DNA of 64,000 bases. Origin: an uncultured Pseudomonadota bacterium. Lineage in GTDB: Bacteria > Pseudomonadota > Gammaproteobacteria > Steroidobacterales > Steroidobacteraceae. The position numbers and the translations under genes are program-made. Under the pieces are notes generated by a model. That model had not been told where the DNA came from and did no database searches. It saw only the letters and a list, made by a program, of their open reading frames with translations. The DNA lies in contig CAIKZZ010000001.1 in NCBI GenBank assembly GCA_903832085.1, positions 150,406 to 214,405 on the forward strand. Reading direction: 5' to 3'. Shown here piece after piece: positions 52,909 to 63,035 of this stretch (positions within the stretch are counted from its first letter, which is position 1; every line of letters starts with the position of its first letter).

Positions 52909-53562
52909 ATGACTAGACCGCGCGCTACTCGTGGTGATCATCTGCGTCGTGCTCTTGCCCAAGAGGCAGCACGAATCATGTTTGAACATGGGGTGGCCGA
53001 TTACGGATTCGCCAAACGTAAAGCGGCTGAGCGCTTAGGTGCTGGCGAGCATGCGGTCTTGCCTAAAAACTCCGAGATTGAAGCTGCGCTTGCGGAGTAT
53101 CAGCGTCTATTTGCACATGAGTCCCATACACAGACACTAATACAGCAGCGCCACGCAGCGCTTGCAGCAATGGAGCTACTACACGAGTTTCAACCCCGAC
53201 TCGTCGGCGCCGTGCTTGCCGGCACTGCAACACCCCATCAGGCAATAGAGCTGCATTTGTTTTCGGATTCCGTCGAAGCAGTTTCTATTAAACTCATCGA
53301 CGGTCAAATCAAATACAAGCTTGCAGAGCATCGCGTCCGTCTAACTGCGGATCACACGCTAACATACGCGATGGTGCAGTTTGTGATCCAAGAACTACCG
53401 ATCCATGCAACCATTTTCCCATGTGATGGAATAAGACAAGCGCCTCTATCACCGGTTGATGGTCGCCCAATGCGCCGCGCCACGGCAGCCGATGTCGAAC
53501 AGATAATACAAAGTGTTGCAACTACAGATAGTGACTGGATAAGCGGCCCGTCGATGTCCTGA
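52909..53562 (+). CDS. Conserved-looking uncharacterised protein
   Basis: 217-aa ORF with coding-like composition; N-terminus LRRALAQEAARIMFEHGVADYGFAKRKAAERLG; no family recognised. Confidence 0.7.
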   Translation: MTRPRATRGDHLRRALAQEAARIMFEHGVADYGFAKRKAAERLGAGEHAVLPKNSEIEAALAEYQRLFAHESHTQTLIQQRHAALAAMELLHEFQPRLVGAVLAGTATPHQAIELHLFSDSVEAVSIKLIDGQIKYKLAEHRVRLTADHTLTYAMVQFVIQELPIHATIFPCDGIRQAPLSPVDGRPMRRATAADVEQIIQSVATTDSDWISGPSMS

Positions 53563-53580
53563 TTAGGGCCCCCATTTAAG

Positions 53581-55281
53581 CTATCCCGCTAGGAAGTCTT
53601 CTTCCCAAAACTCTAAAGGCTGTCGCGTCGCAATAGCATGGCGCTGCGCTTCAGCGACACGCAGCTCTACACGCCGAATTTTTCCAGAGATCGTCTTTGG
53701 CAAGTCAGCGAATTCAAGTCGCCGTATACGCTTAAAAGGAGCAACTCGATTGCGTACATGATTCATGATCGACTGAGCCAGTTCAGCAGAAGGTATTGCG
53801 CCACCAACTAAAGTGACAAAACCTTTCGGAACGTTAAGACGTCGCGAATCTGGGCTTGGTACCACTGCGGCTTCCGCAACAGCAGGATGCTCTATGAGCA
53901 CGCTCTCAAGCTCGAAGGGACTAATACGATAGTCTGACGATTTGAAGACATCGTCTGTTCGACCAACATAGGTAAGATACCCTTCGTCATCACGCATGGC
54001 GATATCACCGGTATGGTAATAACCATCACGCATGACCTCGGCATTTTTTGCAGGATCATCAAGGTAGCTCGTCATCAGTCCAACAGGTTTTGGGTGTAGT
54101 GCAACACAGATTTCGCCTAAATCAGCCTCCACCCCATCGGCATCTAATAATGCAATATGACAGCCCGGCAATGGCTTGCCCATAGAGCCAGGCTTTAGTC
54201 GCCGCCCAGGCAAATTACCCACTTGTGCAGTGGTTTCTGTTTGTCCAAAACCGTCGCGGATATTCAGTCCCCAGGCGCGGCGCACCTGCTCAATCACTTC
54301 AGCATTGAGCGGCTCACCTGCACTGGTAAGTTCGCGCAAAGTGACGGGCCACTCGCGTAGCGGCTCCTGTATTAGTAACCGCCATACGGTGGGTGGCGCA
54401 CAAAACGTGGTCACTGCACACCGCACTAGCTGATCCAGCAGTTGGCGGGCATTGAACCTCTCGTAGTGGTAAGCCAGTACCGTCGCCTGAGCATTCCATG
54501 GGGCGAAAAAGCAAGACCATGCATGTTTTGCCCAACCTGGAGAACTTAAGTTTAAATGTACATCACCGGGCCGTAAGCCAATCCACGCCATTGTCGACAG
54601 ATGCCCAACCGGATAGCTTGATTGGCTATGCGCCACCAATTTAGGCCGCGCCGTAGTGCCAGATGTGAAATAAAGCAGCATGAGTGCATCGGCGCGCGTG
54701 GGCATGTTCACGGCATCGAGTGGCGCGGTCTCACTATCAGCATAACGAGTCCATCCACTAGGACAATCTGCCCCCACAGCGAGTCGAATGGGGGCACCAC
54801 TTATGCCGGCGAAGCGTTCGGCATACACGGCATCCGTGACAATCGCTTTGACCGCGCCACGCTGTATCCGATCTTCTAAATCGGGTTTCAACAGCAATGT
54901 CGAGGTAGGAATGATAACGGCGCCAAGCTTGATGACTGCCAGCATGGTTTCCCATAGGGGGGCTGTGTTACCCAGCATGATAAGCACACGATCGCCCGCC
55001 ATTACTCCGCATGAACGCAGCAAATAGGCAACTTGGGCTGAGCGCGATGAAAGACTTGAAAAACTCAGCGTCTGATCGGTCCCCGCATCATCAACAACTC
55101 GCAGTGCCGCAGCATGATTATTTAAGGCAATTTGATCAAAGTAATCGCTCGCCCAATTGAAGTTCCCTGCGTCACTCCATAAGGACGTTTTTGGATCAAT
55201 AATTAGAGTATCTGGTGACAGGAAGGAATCACGGAGTGATATGAACTGTGCCGCGCTATTCATTTTATTTACCACCATCAT
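53581..55281 (-). CDS. AMP-binding acyl/acetyl-CoA synthetase family protein
   Basis: LYFTSGTTARPKLVAHS, DGFGQTETT, YLTYVGRTDDVFKSSDYRISPFELE, KTISGKIRR; start may be MNSAAQF. Confidence 0.92.
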   Translation of the reverse strand: MMVVNKMNSAAQFISLRDSFLSPDTLIIDPKTSLWSDAGNFNWASDYFDQIALNNHAAALRVVDDAGTDQTLSFSSLSSRSAQVAYLLRSCGVMAGDRVLIMLGNTAPLWETMLAVIKLGAVIIPTSTLLLKPDLEDRIQRGAVKAIVTDAVYAERFAGISGAPIRLAVGADCPSGWTRYADSETAPLDAVNMPTRADALMLLYFTSGTTARPKLVAHSQSSYPVGHLSTMAWIGLRPGDVHLNLSSPGWAKHAWSCFFAPWNAQATVLAYHYERFNARQLLDQLVRCAVTTFCAPPTVWRLLIQEPLREWPVTLRELTSAGEPLNAEVIEQVRRAWGLNIRDGFGQTETTAQVGNLPGRRLKPGSMGKPLPGCHIALLDADGVEADLGEICVALHPKPVGLMTSYLDDPAKNAEVMRDGYYHTGDIAMRDDEGYLTYVGRTDDVFKSSDYRISPFELESVLIEHPAVAEAAVVPSPDSRRLNVPKGFVTLVGGAIPSAELAQSIMNHVRNRVAPFKRIRRLEFADLPKTISGKIRRVELRVAEAQRHAIATRQPLEFWEEDFLAG

Positions 55282-55355
55282 TAATGCATCTCGAACTGAT
55301 CAGACCTCTATCAGTCTTGACTAAGACGTAGCTCCAGCAGAGATTTGCGCCGGTC

Positions 55356-56237
55356 TTATGACGGTGATGTCACCCGCTCATAGGCAGCGCGTCGCTCATC
55401 CCACAGCACATAAAGCCCGCCTAAAATGACAATCACGCCACCAATAATGACGCGCGCATATGGCAAGGTCCCAAACACCAGCCAGTCTAAACTGACTCCC
55501 CACACGATCGCGGTATATTCGAACGGCGCGATTGTTGATGCCGGCGCCATACGAAATGCAGCGGTGAACAAATACTGCCCTAAGGCACCCGTCAACCCAC
55601 AAACTGCTATCCATGGCCAGTCATGCATAGCGATCGTTTGCCACGTCGGAATCGCAAGCAACCCGGCGACCGAAGCCACAATCAGCAAATGCCAGAAAAC
55701 GACTGCATAATTTGTATCGGTGCGCCCAATGAGACGCACAGCCATAATATTGAAGGCGTAACACGACGCACTGACCGCTGCTGCAATGCCGCCGAGTGCC
55801 ACAAAAGTGCCTGTGGGCATTAACGCTAACACCACGCCAAAAAGTCCAAACACAATAGCTGCCCACCGGCGCGCCGGCACGTGCTCGGCCAGCATCGGCC
55901 TTGCCAGCGCTGCGACCATGAGTGGCGCACTCATATAGATAGCGTAGGTATAGCTGAGCGACAGTACGCGCACTGCGTATATAAAGGTTCCTAGCTGGAG
56001 CAACCCCAACAGCGCGCGTACCAAATACAAAGCGGGACGACGAACGCGTAAAGATGCCCACGAGCCAGTACAGGCAATAGACAGCGCGAGAAAAGGCAGT
56101 GACGCTGCGGCCCGCAGGTACATGACCTCAAGCGCTGGGTAAATCGCCGCAAGATGCTTCAAACCTGCATCAAGAATTGAGAAAAAACCAACGCCTACCA
56201 GCATTGTTCCAATGGCTTTCAGGTTGCCTGGGCGCAC
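55356..56237 (-). CDS. DMT/EamA family transporter
   Basis: About 10 TM segments with two EamA-like halves. Confidence 0.88.
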   Translation of the reverse strand: MRPGNLKAIGTMLVGVGFFSILDAGLKHLAAIYPALEVMYLRAAASLPFLALSIACTGSWASLRVRRPALYLVRALLGLLQLGTFIYAVRVLSLSYTYAIYMSAPLMVAALARPMLAEHVPARRWAAIVFGLFGVVLALMPTGTFVALGGIAAAVSASCYAFNIMAVRLIGRTDTNYAVVFWHLLIVASVAGLLAIPTWQTIAMHDWPWIAVCGLTGALGQYLFTAAFRMAPASTIAPFEYTAIVWGVSLDWLVFGTLPYARVIIGGVIVILGGLYVLWDERRAAYERVTSPS

Positions 56238-56363
56238 ACTTACTCCGGCGAACTGACGCGCGTTGTCAGGATCAGCGAGGATTGTCGCACGTGGCGGCTA
56301 CATATGGCCCACGATTACCCTGCGTAGCTACTGCGCAATACAAGGATCGCCGCTCTCAAGCGA

Positions 56364-57659
56364 TTAGCGGCCGCCTATATCCACGTAAGTACGTGCCGCG
56401 CTGCCCGTATACAACTGGCGCGGTCTACCAATCTTCATTGCCGGATCGGAAATCATTTCCTGCCAGTGGGCAACCCAGCCAGCCGTCCGAGCGATTGCAA
56501 ACATCACTGTAAACATTTCTCGCGGGATGCCGAGCGCGCTGTAAATAATGCCGGAATAAAAATCGACGTTAGGATAGAGCTTGCGAGACACGAAGTACTC
56601 GTCCTTAAGGGCGATTTCTTCAAGACGCAAAGCAAGCTCAAACAACGGGTTATCGGCCCGACCGAGCTTCTTCAAGACCTCGTAACACATCTCACGAATG
56701 ATCTTAGCGCGTGGATCAAAATTCTTATAGACGCGGTGACCAAAGCCCATCAGCTTCGTGTGGTCTTGCTTGTCTTTAACTTTCGCGAGGAACTTAGGGA
56801 TTCCGTCTGCGGTACCAATTTCCTCAAGCATGGCGAGAACCGCCTCATTCGCGCCGCCGTGTGCAGGTCCCCACAGTGCCGCAATGCCTGAGGAGATCGC
56901 AGCATAGGGATTCGTGCCAGTGCTACCCGCCAAACGCACGGTCGATGTGCTGGCATTTTGCTCATGATCTGCGTGCAAAATCAGTAGCAAATCGAGTGCT
57001 TTGGCAGCAACGGGCTCAACTTCGTAATTCTCGCAAGGTACCGAAAAGAACATACCCAGCAGGTTCGAACAGTAATCCAGATGATTCTGTGGAAACATAA
57101 ACGGCTGGCCAAGCATGTGCTTATAAGCCGCCGCTGCAATGGTCGGCATCTTTGCCAGAATTCGGTGGGCAAAAATCTCGCGGTGACGCGGGCTATTGAT
57201 ATCGAGCGAGTCATGATAAAAACCCGCCATCGATGCAACAACTGCTGACACTTGCGACATGGGATGGGCATCATGATGAAACCCATTATAAAAACGCCGC
57301 AGTGATTCGTTAATCATCGAGTGGCGAGTAATACTGCCACTGAACTCGGCAAGCTGCGCCGTGTCTGGGAGCTCACCGTAAATTAATAGGTAAGCCACTT
57401 CGATAAAAGTGCTCTTCGCAGCAAGCTGCTCGACCGGATAACCCCGATACAGCAGTATCCCTTTATCGCCATCGATGAATGTGATTTTGGACTCGCACGC
57501 CGCGGTGGACATGAAGCCAGGATCAAAAGTGAACAGTCCGTGATCACGGGCTAAGGGCGCAATATTGAGTACATCAGGTCCGACCGTTGGTGATAACACC
57601 TCAAGGTCGCTGCTTTTGCCTGTAGCTGTATTGGTTAGCGTGAACTTCTTAGACGTCAT
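56364..57659 (-). CDS. gltA: Citrate synthase
   Basis: [68 protein letters not shown]. Confidence 0.97.
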   Translation of the reverse strand: MTSKKFTLTNTATGKSSDLEVLSPTVGPDVLNIAPLARDHGLFTFDPGFMSTAACESKITFIDGDKGILLYRGYPVEQLAAKSTFIEVAYLLIYGELPDTAQLAEFSGSITRHSMINESLRRFYNGFHHDAHPMSQVSAVVASMAGFYHDSLDINSPRHREIFAHRILAKMPTIAAAAYKHMLGQPFMFPQNHLDYCSNLLGMFFSVPCENYEVEPVAAKALDLLLILHADHEQNASTSTVRLAGSTGTNPYAAISSGIAALWGPAHGGANEAVLAMLEEIGTADGIPKFLAKVKDKQDHTKLMGFGHRVYKNFDPRAKIIREMCYEVLKKLGRADNPLFELALRLEEIALKDEYFVSRKLYPNVDFYSGIIYSALGIPREMFTVMFAIARTAGWVAHWQEMISDPAMKIGRPRQLYTGSAARTYVDIGGR

Positions 57660-57835
57660 CGCGAGTTCCTGAGTTGGAGCGAAAGCGTGTCACGCTGCAA
57701 CGCAATAATCAAGCGAGAGCCACAGTCTAACCGGCCGTAGCCACCGACTGTGGCCTCGCCGTCTTTATTATGTGGGATGAAGGCCCTAAAAACGCGGCGC
57801 ATCGTGATGACCGCGTCCCAGGGCGCCCCAAAGCG

Positions 57836-58048
57836 TCAGCGCGCAGCCTGAGCCGCGTAACGCTTACGGAATTTGTCTACCCGACCGCCCGTATCGACAA
57901 TTTTCTGCTTGCCGGTATAGAACGGATGGCAGTTTGCGCACACTTCGATCTGCAGGTCCTCGCCAAGCGTGGAGCCAGTTTCAAAGATATTGCCGCAGCT
58001 GCAAGTGACTTTGATCAATTTATAATCAGGATGGGTACCGGCCTTCAT
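57836..58048 (-). CDS. rpmE: 50S ribosomal protein L31
   Basis: [64 protein letters not shown]. Confidence 0.96.
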   Translation of the reverse strand: MKAGTHPDYKLIKVTCSCGNIFETGSTLGEDLQIEVCANCHPFYTGKQKIVDTGGRVDKFRKRYAAQAAR

Positions 58049-58259
58049 GGAACACTCTTTGACAGATCATTCGGGGGAAAAAGGGCGCGAAGTATAGGCA
58101 GGCAAGACGTGATATCGCAAGGCAAACCACAAAAGACTTTGCAGCCATTCAAACCCAGCTTACGAAAAAACACCTACGCAGCATCGGGTTAGTCGCTACT
58201 AGCGATCCCCAGACTGAAGATTTACGTGCAATAGGTTCACTCAAAACAACCTCTTTCTT

Positions 58260-58282
58260 TTATCCACAATTTCTGTGGATAA
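58260..58282. promoter_or_regulatory. Inverted pair of perfect DnaA boxes
   Basis: TTATCCACA-ATTTC-TGTGGATAA in the rpmE-hemW intergenic region. Confidence 0.6.
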
Positions 58283-58598
58283 GTGTGTGCATGAGTTCGC
58301 TGTCCGGCCCCTCTGATGCCCGAAAAACACATTATGTTTCAAAGTGGTTAAAAATTGAGCAGGTCATTAAAGTCTTTTAAATCAATGATTTAAAGATCGC
58401 TTCTTGATGTGAAGTTACAGAATGTGCGTGTTAGTGCGCGTTTTGCGCTGCCACGCCCTCTGTGTGCACAAGTCAGCCGTTACCCCGTCTTTTGAACACT
58501 AAAAATCGAACCAGATCAAGGGCTTTAACTGACACAAAAGAGCCTCACCGAAAAAGGCCCAAACGCTGCAAGCCGCATCCTCCCCCCCGTCAACCGCT

Positions 58599-59759
58599 CT
58601 ACAGGACCGGCTCAGTCAGGAAAATGATCTGCAGATCATTTAAAAACCGCAACCCCAGCGCCGTCGGAAAAAACCGTTCCGCCTCGACCGCCATCAGGCC
58701 GCGCTCGAGTGCCAGCTTCAGCGGCTCATCTGCCGTGCCCAACGCAAGCCCAGTGCGCGCCTCAAACAGATCGCGCGTAAACCCCTCTGGTAGTCGCAGT
58801 GCATTTAACATGAACTCAAACGTCCGTGCCGCCGGTGGCACCTCAGCCTGCGCCCCCAACGCTCCGCCAGACTCGGCCAAGCGCAGGTACTCGCGTGGCT
58901 GCTTCGATTTAACGGTTCTCACCAAGCGGTGCTCCTGACTGAGCTTGCCGTGAGCACCGGCGCCGATTCCTAGATAATCGCCAAACCGCCAGTAATTTAA
59001 ATTATGGCGGCATTCAAAGCCTGGGCGCGCCCAGGCAGAAATTTCGTATTGGCGATAGCCATGCGCCACTAACCGCGCATGTGCCTTCACTTGAATTTCT
59101 TCGGCTAGCTCATCGTCTGGCAATACCGGTGGGCGGGTATAAAACACCGTACCGGGCTCCAAGGTCAGCTGATAGTGGGACACATGCGGCGGCGCAATTT
59201 GTGCAACGCAACTCACATCAAACAACGCCTCCGCTACAGTTTGATGCGGCAAGGCATACATCAAGTCCACATTGAAGTTGGAAAACCCCGCGGCACTTAG
59301 CTCACCAGCCGCACGATACGTATCCTCAGGACCGTGTATGCGACCAAGAGCCATCAACTTTGCCGCATCAAAAGTCTGCGCTCCTAGAGAAATCCGATTG
59401 ACACCAGCAGCGTAATAGCCGGAAAAGCGCCCGTGCTCAATCGCACCGGGATTCGCCTCAAGCGTGATTTCTACGTCAGAGGCAAAGCCCGCGCGCTGCC
59501 GTAGCCCGCGTAATAACGCATCAATACTCTCAGGCGCAAACAAACTCGGCGTGCCTCCGCCGAAGAACACCGTATCGATTTGACGGCCGCCGGCTAAGGG
59601 CAGATCCGCATCGAAATCAAGAAGTAGCGCTTTGACATACTCCGCCTCGGGCAACACATCCTTATGTACGTGCGAGTTAAAATCGCAGTACGGACACTTA
59701 CGCACGCACCAAGGCAAGTGGATATAAAGCGCCAGCGGCATGCGTGCAACATCAATCAC
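58599..59759 (-). CDS. hemW: Radical SAM protein HemW (coproporphyrinogen III oxidase-like)
   Basis: YIHLPWCVRKCPYCDFNSH, VFFGGGTPSLF, SLGAQTFD. Confidence 0.95.
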   Translation of the reverse strand: MIDVARMPLALYIHLPWCVRKCPYCDFNSHVHKDVLPEAEYVKALLLDFDADLPLAGGRQIDTVFFGGGTPSLFAPESIDALLRGLRQRAGFASDVEITLEANPGAIEHGRFSGYYAAGVNRISLGAQTFDAAKLMALGRIHGPEDTYRAAGELSAAGFSNFNVDLMYALPHQTVAEALFDVSCVAQIAPPHVSHYQLTLEPGTVFYTRPPVLPDDELAEEIQVKAHARLVAHGYRQYEISAWARPGFECRHNLNYWRFGDYLGIGAGAHGKLSQEHRLVRTVKSKQPREYLRLAESGGALGAQAEVPPAARTFEFMLNALRLPEGFTRDLFEARTGLALGTADEPLKLALERGLMAVEAERFFPTALGLRFLNDLQIIFLTEPVL

Positions 59760-60370
59760 GCCCCGTGCACCAAAGTCTTGAGTCGACTTAAGGCAATTGC
59801 ACGATGCGAGATGCGGTTTTTGATGCCTGTCTCAAGCTCAGCGGCAGTGAGCGATCCATTGCCAACTAAAAACAGCGGGTCATACCCAAAGCCACCAGTC
59901 CCGCGTGGCATCGATGTAATACGCCCCTCCCACGACCCCAATGCCAATACAGGCGCCGAGTCCTCGGCATTGCGCACCAAAACGATGGCACAGTGATAGC
60001 GCGCCGTGTGCGGCCCGGGGAACCCCTGCAACTCGGCGAGCAGCTTCGCGTTATTCTCAACATCGGTAGCGCCTATCTTGGCGTAGCGGGCTGAATACAC
60101 CCCAGGCCTACCGCCTAGTGCGTCGACTTCCAATCCCGAATCATCAGCAAGTGCGGGTAAGCCTGTGAGGCGTGAGGCGTGTCGCGCTTTGAGTAGTGCG
60201 TTGCCCACAAACGTGCCGGCGGTTTCCTCGACCGCCACAATTCCTGCCTCTGTTTGTGCAATGAGTCGTGCCGCGAATCCCTGCAGCATGTCCTGAAACT
60301 CACGCAGCTTGCCAAGGTTTGAGGTCGCTACCACTAATTCCGCAATCGGCGCCATTCTGGCCATAGCCAT
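59756..60370 (-). CDS. rdgB: XTP/dITP diphosphatase (RdgB/HAM1)
   Basis: VVATSNLGKLREFQ, ALADDSGLEVDALGGRPGVYSARYA, GTGGFGYDPLF. Confidence 0.95.
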   Translation of the reverse strand: MAMARMAPIAELVVATSNLGKLREFQDMLQGFAARLIAQTEAGIVAVEETAGTFVGNALLKARHASRLTGLPALADDSGLEVDALGGRPGVYSARYAKIGATDVENNAKLLAELQGFPGPHTARYHCAIVLVRNAEDSAPVLALGSWEGRITSMPRGTGGFGYDPLFLVGNGSLTAAELETGIKNRISHRAIALSRLKTLVHGA

Positions 60371-61092
60371 CAGCCAGCAACGGCAAGTGCCTGCTGTTGC
60401 AGCGTCACGAGCTCACCAATCCCCTTGGCAGCAAGGTCAAGCAAACTATCTAGCTCGCTGCGCCGAAAGGGATGTCCCTCGGCAGTGCCTTGCACTTCCA
60501 CAAAACCGCCGCCACTGTTCATGATGACATTCATATCGGTCTCGGCTTCTGAATCTTCGTGGTAATCAAGATCAAGTACCGGCGTACCGCCGACAATGCC
60601 TACGGACACTGCTGCTACCTGTCCGTGCAACGGACTCTTGGCAAGGTCGCGCCGCTTGATCAAGGCAGCCACTGCATCGGTGAGCGCGACGAAACTGCCT
60701 GTGATTGCGGCTGTGCGCGTGCCTCCATCCGCCTGCAACACATCACAATCCAGAGTAATCGTCCGCTCGCCTAGAGATTTCATATCAACGACGGCACGGA
60801 GGCTGCGACCAATCAACCGCTGAATCTCCTGCGTGCGACCAGTTTGCTTGCCACGCGCCGCTTCTCGTGGACTGCGCGTGTGTGTGGCACGCGGCAGCAT
60901 CCCGTACTCTGCTGTAATCCAACCTTGCCCACTATTGCGCAGGAACGGGGGAACCCCATTTTCAATAGTGGCGGTGCACAACACTCGCGTATCACCAAAT
61001 TCAACCAACACCGAACCTTCAGCATGGCGCGTGTAATGGCGCGTAAATTTTACGGACCGCAGCTGATCATTGGCTCTACCACTCGCACGCAT
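60370..61092 (-). CDS. rph: Ribonuclease PH
   Basis: [55 protein letters not shown]. Confidence 0.96.
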   Translation of the reverse strand: MRASGRANDQLRSVKFTRHYTRHAEGSVLVEFGDTRVLCTATIENGVPPFLRNSGQGWITAEYGMLPRATHTRSPREAARGKQTGRTQEIQRLIGRSLRAVVDMKSLGERTITLDCDVLQADGGTRTAAITGSFVALTDAVAALIKRRDLAKSPLHGQVAAVSVGIVGGTPVLDLDYHEDSEAETDMNVIMNSGGGFVEVQGTAEGHPFRRSELDSLLDLAAKGIGELVTLQQQALAVAG

Positions 61093-61113
61093 TCTCTATA
61101 CTCCAGTTTTTAT

Positions 61114-61854
61114 TTAGCCGAGCCAACGTAGGACGGTGGCTGAGGCGTTATCACTCAAAGGGGCTGACAGACTGAGGGCTACCGCGCTGAGCCGAGTTAC
61201 CGCTTCCTCAAGCGTAAGTGCGGGATCCCAGTAACTTGCGATTTCGTCATCACTAAGGTGCGACCAAATGCCATCAGTGCATGTCAATAATATATCGCCG
61301 GGCAATAGTGCATGCCGACGGCTGACAGTCATTTCTGTCAGAGTGGCCGCGCCACCCAAGCAACATTCCACAAAATTGCGCAGTGGATGATTCTTGGCTT
61401 CTGCCGGAGTGATGCGTCCCTCCCGGATGAGGCCCTCGACGTGACTATGGTCGCGCGTACGCGTAATCACGGCGCCATCTCGAATGTGGTAGATCCGACT
61501 GTCACCAATGTGAGCCCAGTATGCAGATTCGTCCTGTACCAGACAGACAGCACAAGTCGCGCGTGGTCGCTGCTCAATGGGTAAGATCTCGCCTAAGGCG
61601 ACCACATCAGCATGAGCCGCGCCCAACGAGCGGTGCAAAAAACCAAGCGGGTCAAACAGTGGCGCCTCGTTCGCCGCAAAGCAACGCGAGAGCGCCTCAA
61701 GGGCACACTCGGCAGCACGCGCCCCATGACTATGGCCCCCCATGCCGTCAATGGAAATCAGCAGGGTTGCCCTGTCGTCGCCGATCACGGCCACCCGATC
61801 TTGGTTGTCATCCCGATCACCAACCAAACTAATACCGGCACATTCGATCCGCAA
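61114..61854 (-). CDS. PP2C-type serine/threonine phosphatase
   Basis: DNQDRVAV, LISIDGMGGHSHGARAAE, HIGDSRIYHIRDG, LTCTDGIW. Confidence 0.92.
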   Translation of the reverse strand: MRIECAGISLVGDRDDNQDRVAVIGDDRATLLISIDGMGGHSHGARAAECALEALSRCFAANEAPLFDPLGFLHRSLGAAHADVVALGEILPIEQRPRATCAVCLVQDESAYWAHIGDSRIYHIRDGAVITRTRDHSHVEGLIREGRITPAEAKNHPLRNFVECCLGGAATLTEMTVSRRHALLPGDILLTCTDGIWSHLSDDEIASYWDPALTLEEAVTRLSAVALSLSAPLSDNASATVLRWLG

Positions 61855-61927
61855 TGATAATTTCCCTACAACGTCGTGAACGCAAGACTGCTAAAGTGTC
61901 GCGAGTCCACATAGTATACGGATAGCG

Positions 61928-62812
61928 ATGATTCGCAGCATGACAGGCTTCGCACGTAGTGCACAAACAAGCGCCCTCGGCATGCTTGTTTGGGAACTAC
62001 GGACCGTTAACCACCGCTATTTGGAGGTGAGTCTGCGGCTGCCCGATGATTTTAAGTCACTAGAGTCAGAATTAAGGCAGGTCATCAGTTCAAGCGTCCG
62101 ACGCGGCAAATTAGACGCAACACTGCAGTTTAAGGCCGCACCCGATGGCGCCGCGACGTTGTCTTTAGACACCACCACCCTCGATGCACTCATCCTGCGG
62201 GCCCAGGAAGTGAGTCGCCGCGCAACCGCGCATGGCGGCACACTGGCGTCCCCAACGGCGCTCGATCTGCTGCGGTGGCCAGGCGTCATCAAAGACCCAG
62301 AAATCGATCGCACCCCACTGTTAGATACGGCACGCCAAACGCTACAAAGCGCGCTGAACGAACTGATGACGAGTCGATCCAGCGAGGGGCAGCGAATTGA
62401 AGCGATGTTGGCTAGCCGCTGCCAGCAGTTAGCGACCTTGGTTGCTGGCGTGCGCGCCCGCTTACCGGAGGTGCGTCAAAAAATCAAAGCGCGTCTCGAA
62501 GAACGTCTAGGCCAATTAGTGCTCGCGGCGGAACCAAATCGAGAGCGCTTTGAACAAGAACTGAGCCTCGCTCTGTCCAAAATGGATGTTGATGAAGAAC
62601 TTGATCGTCTGGCGAGTCATATCACGGAGTGCGGCAAAGCACTCAGCGGTGACGAGCCAGCAGGGCGTAAACTTGATTTCTTAATGCAGGAATTTAATCG
62701 CGAAGCGAACACGCTCTCGTCGAAATCCCAAGACAGCGAGACCACCCGTGCTGCGCTTGAAATGAAAGTCCTCATCGAACAGATGCGTGAGCAGGTGCAG
62801 AACATCGAGTGA
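61928..62812 (+). CDS. yicC: YicC family protein
   Basis: MIRSMTGFARS, ELRTVNHRYLEVSLRLP, C-terminal KVLIEQMREQVQNIE. Confidence 0.95.
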   Translation: MIRSMTGFARSAQTSALGMLVWELRTVNHRYLEVSLRLPDDFKSLESELRQVISSSVRRGKLDATLQFKAAPDGAATLSLDTTTLDALILRAQEVSRRATAHGGTLASPTALDLLRWPGVIKDPEIDRTPLLDTARQTLQSALNELMTSRSSEGQRIEAMLASRCQQLATLVAGVRARLPEVRQKIKARLEERLGQLVLAAEPNRERFEQELSLALSKMDVDEELDRLASHITECGKALSGDEPAGRKLDFLMQEFNREANTLSSKSQDSETTRAALEMKVLIEQMREQVQNIE

Positions 62813-62883
62813 CTTCCAAGGGCGTTTGGGGCCGTTTGGCCGTCGCGCGCATTTCTCTATAAATCAGCCAGTTATTAACCACC

Positions 62884-63008
62884 AACGTCCATGGACGTCC
62901 AACCCCGTCTGCGCTAGAGTTGTAGCTGGATGTGTAGCTACATGGCTAGCTACAATACATCCAGACGGCGTGTTCCTGGTCTAGCTACAACTGACCATTG
63001 GGCTACAA
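62884..63008. repeat. Cluster of short palindromes and four GCTACAA/TTGTAGC motifs upstream of the integrase
   Basis: ACGTCCATGGACGT palindrome at 62885-62898; TTGTAGC 62920-62926; GTAGCTAC 62934-62941; GCTACAA 62949-62955, 62984-62990 and 63002-63008; TGGATGT...ACATCCA inverted repeat 62927-62963. Confidence 0.6.
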
Positions 63009-63035
63009 CCGGGTGCGAAGGCGGTGGTGGGGCAA

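Noticed and set aside
58462-58938. 158-aa plus-strand ORF rich in Arg/Pro/Ser
   Set aside because: Antisense to the hemW 3' part with shadow-ORF composition; no family resemblance.
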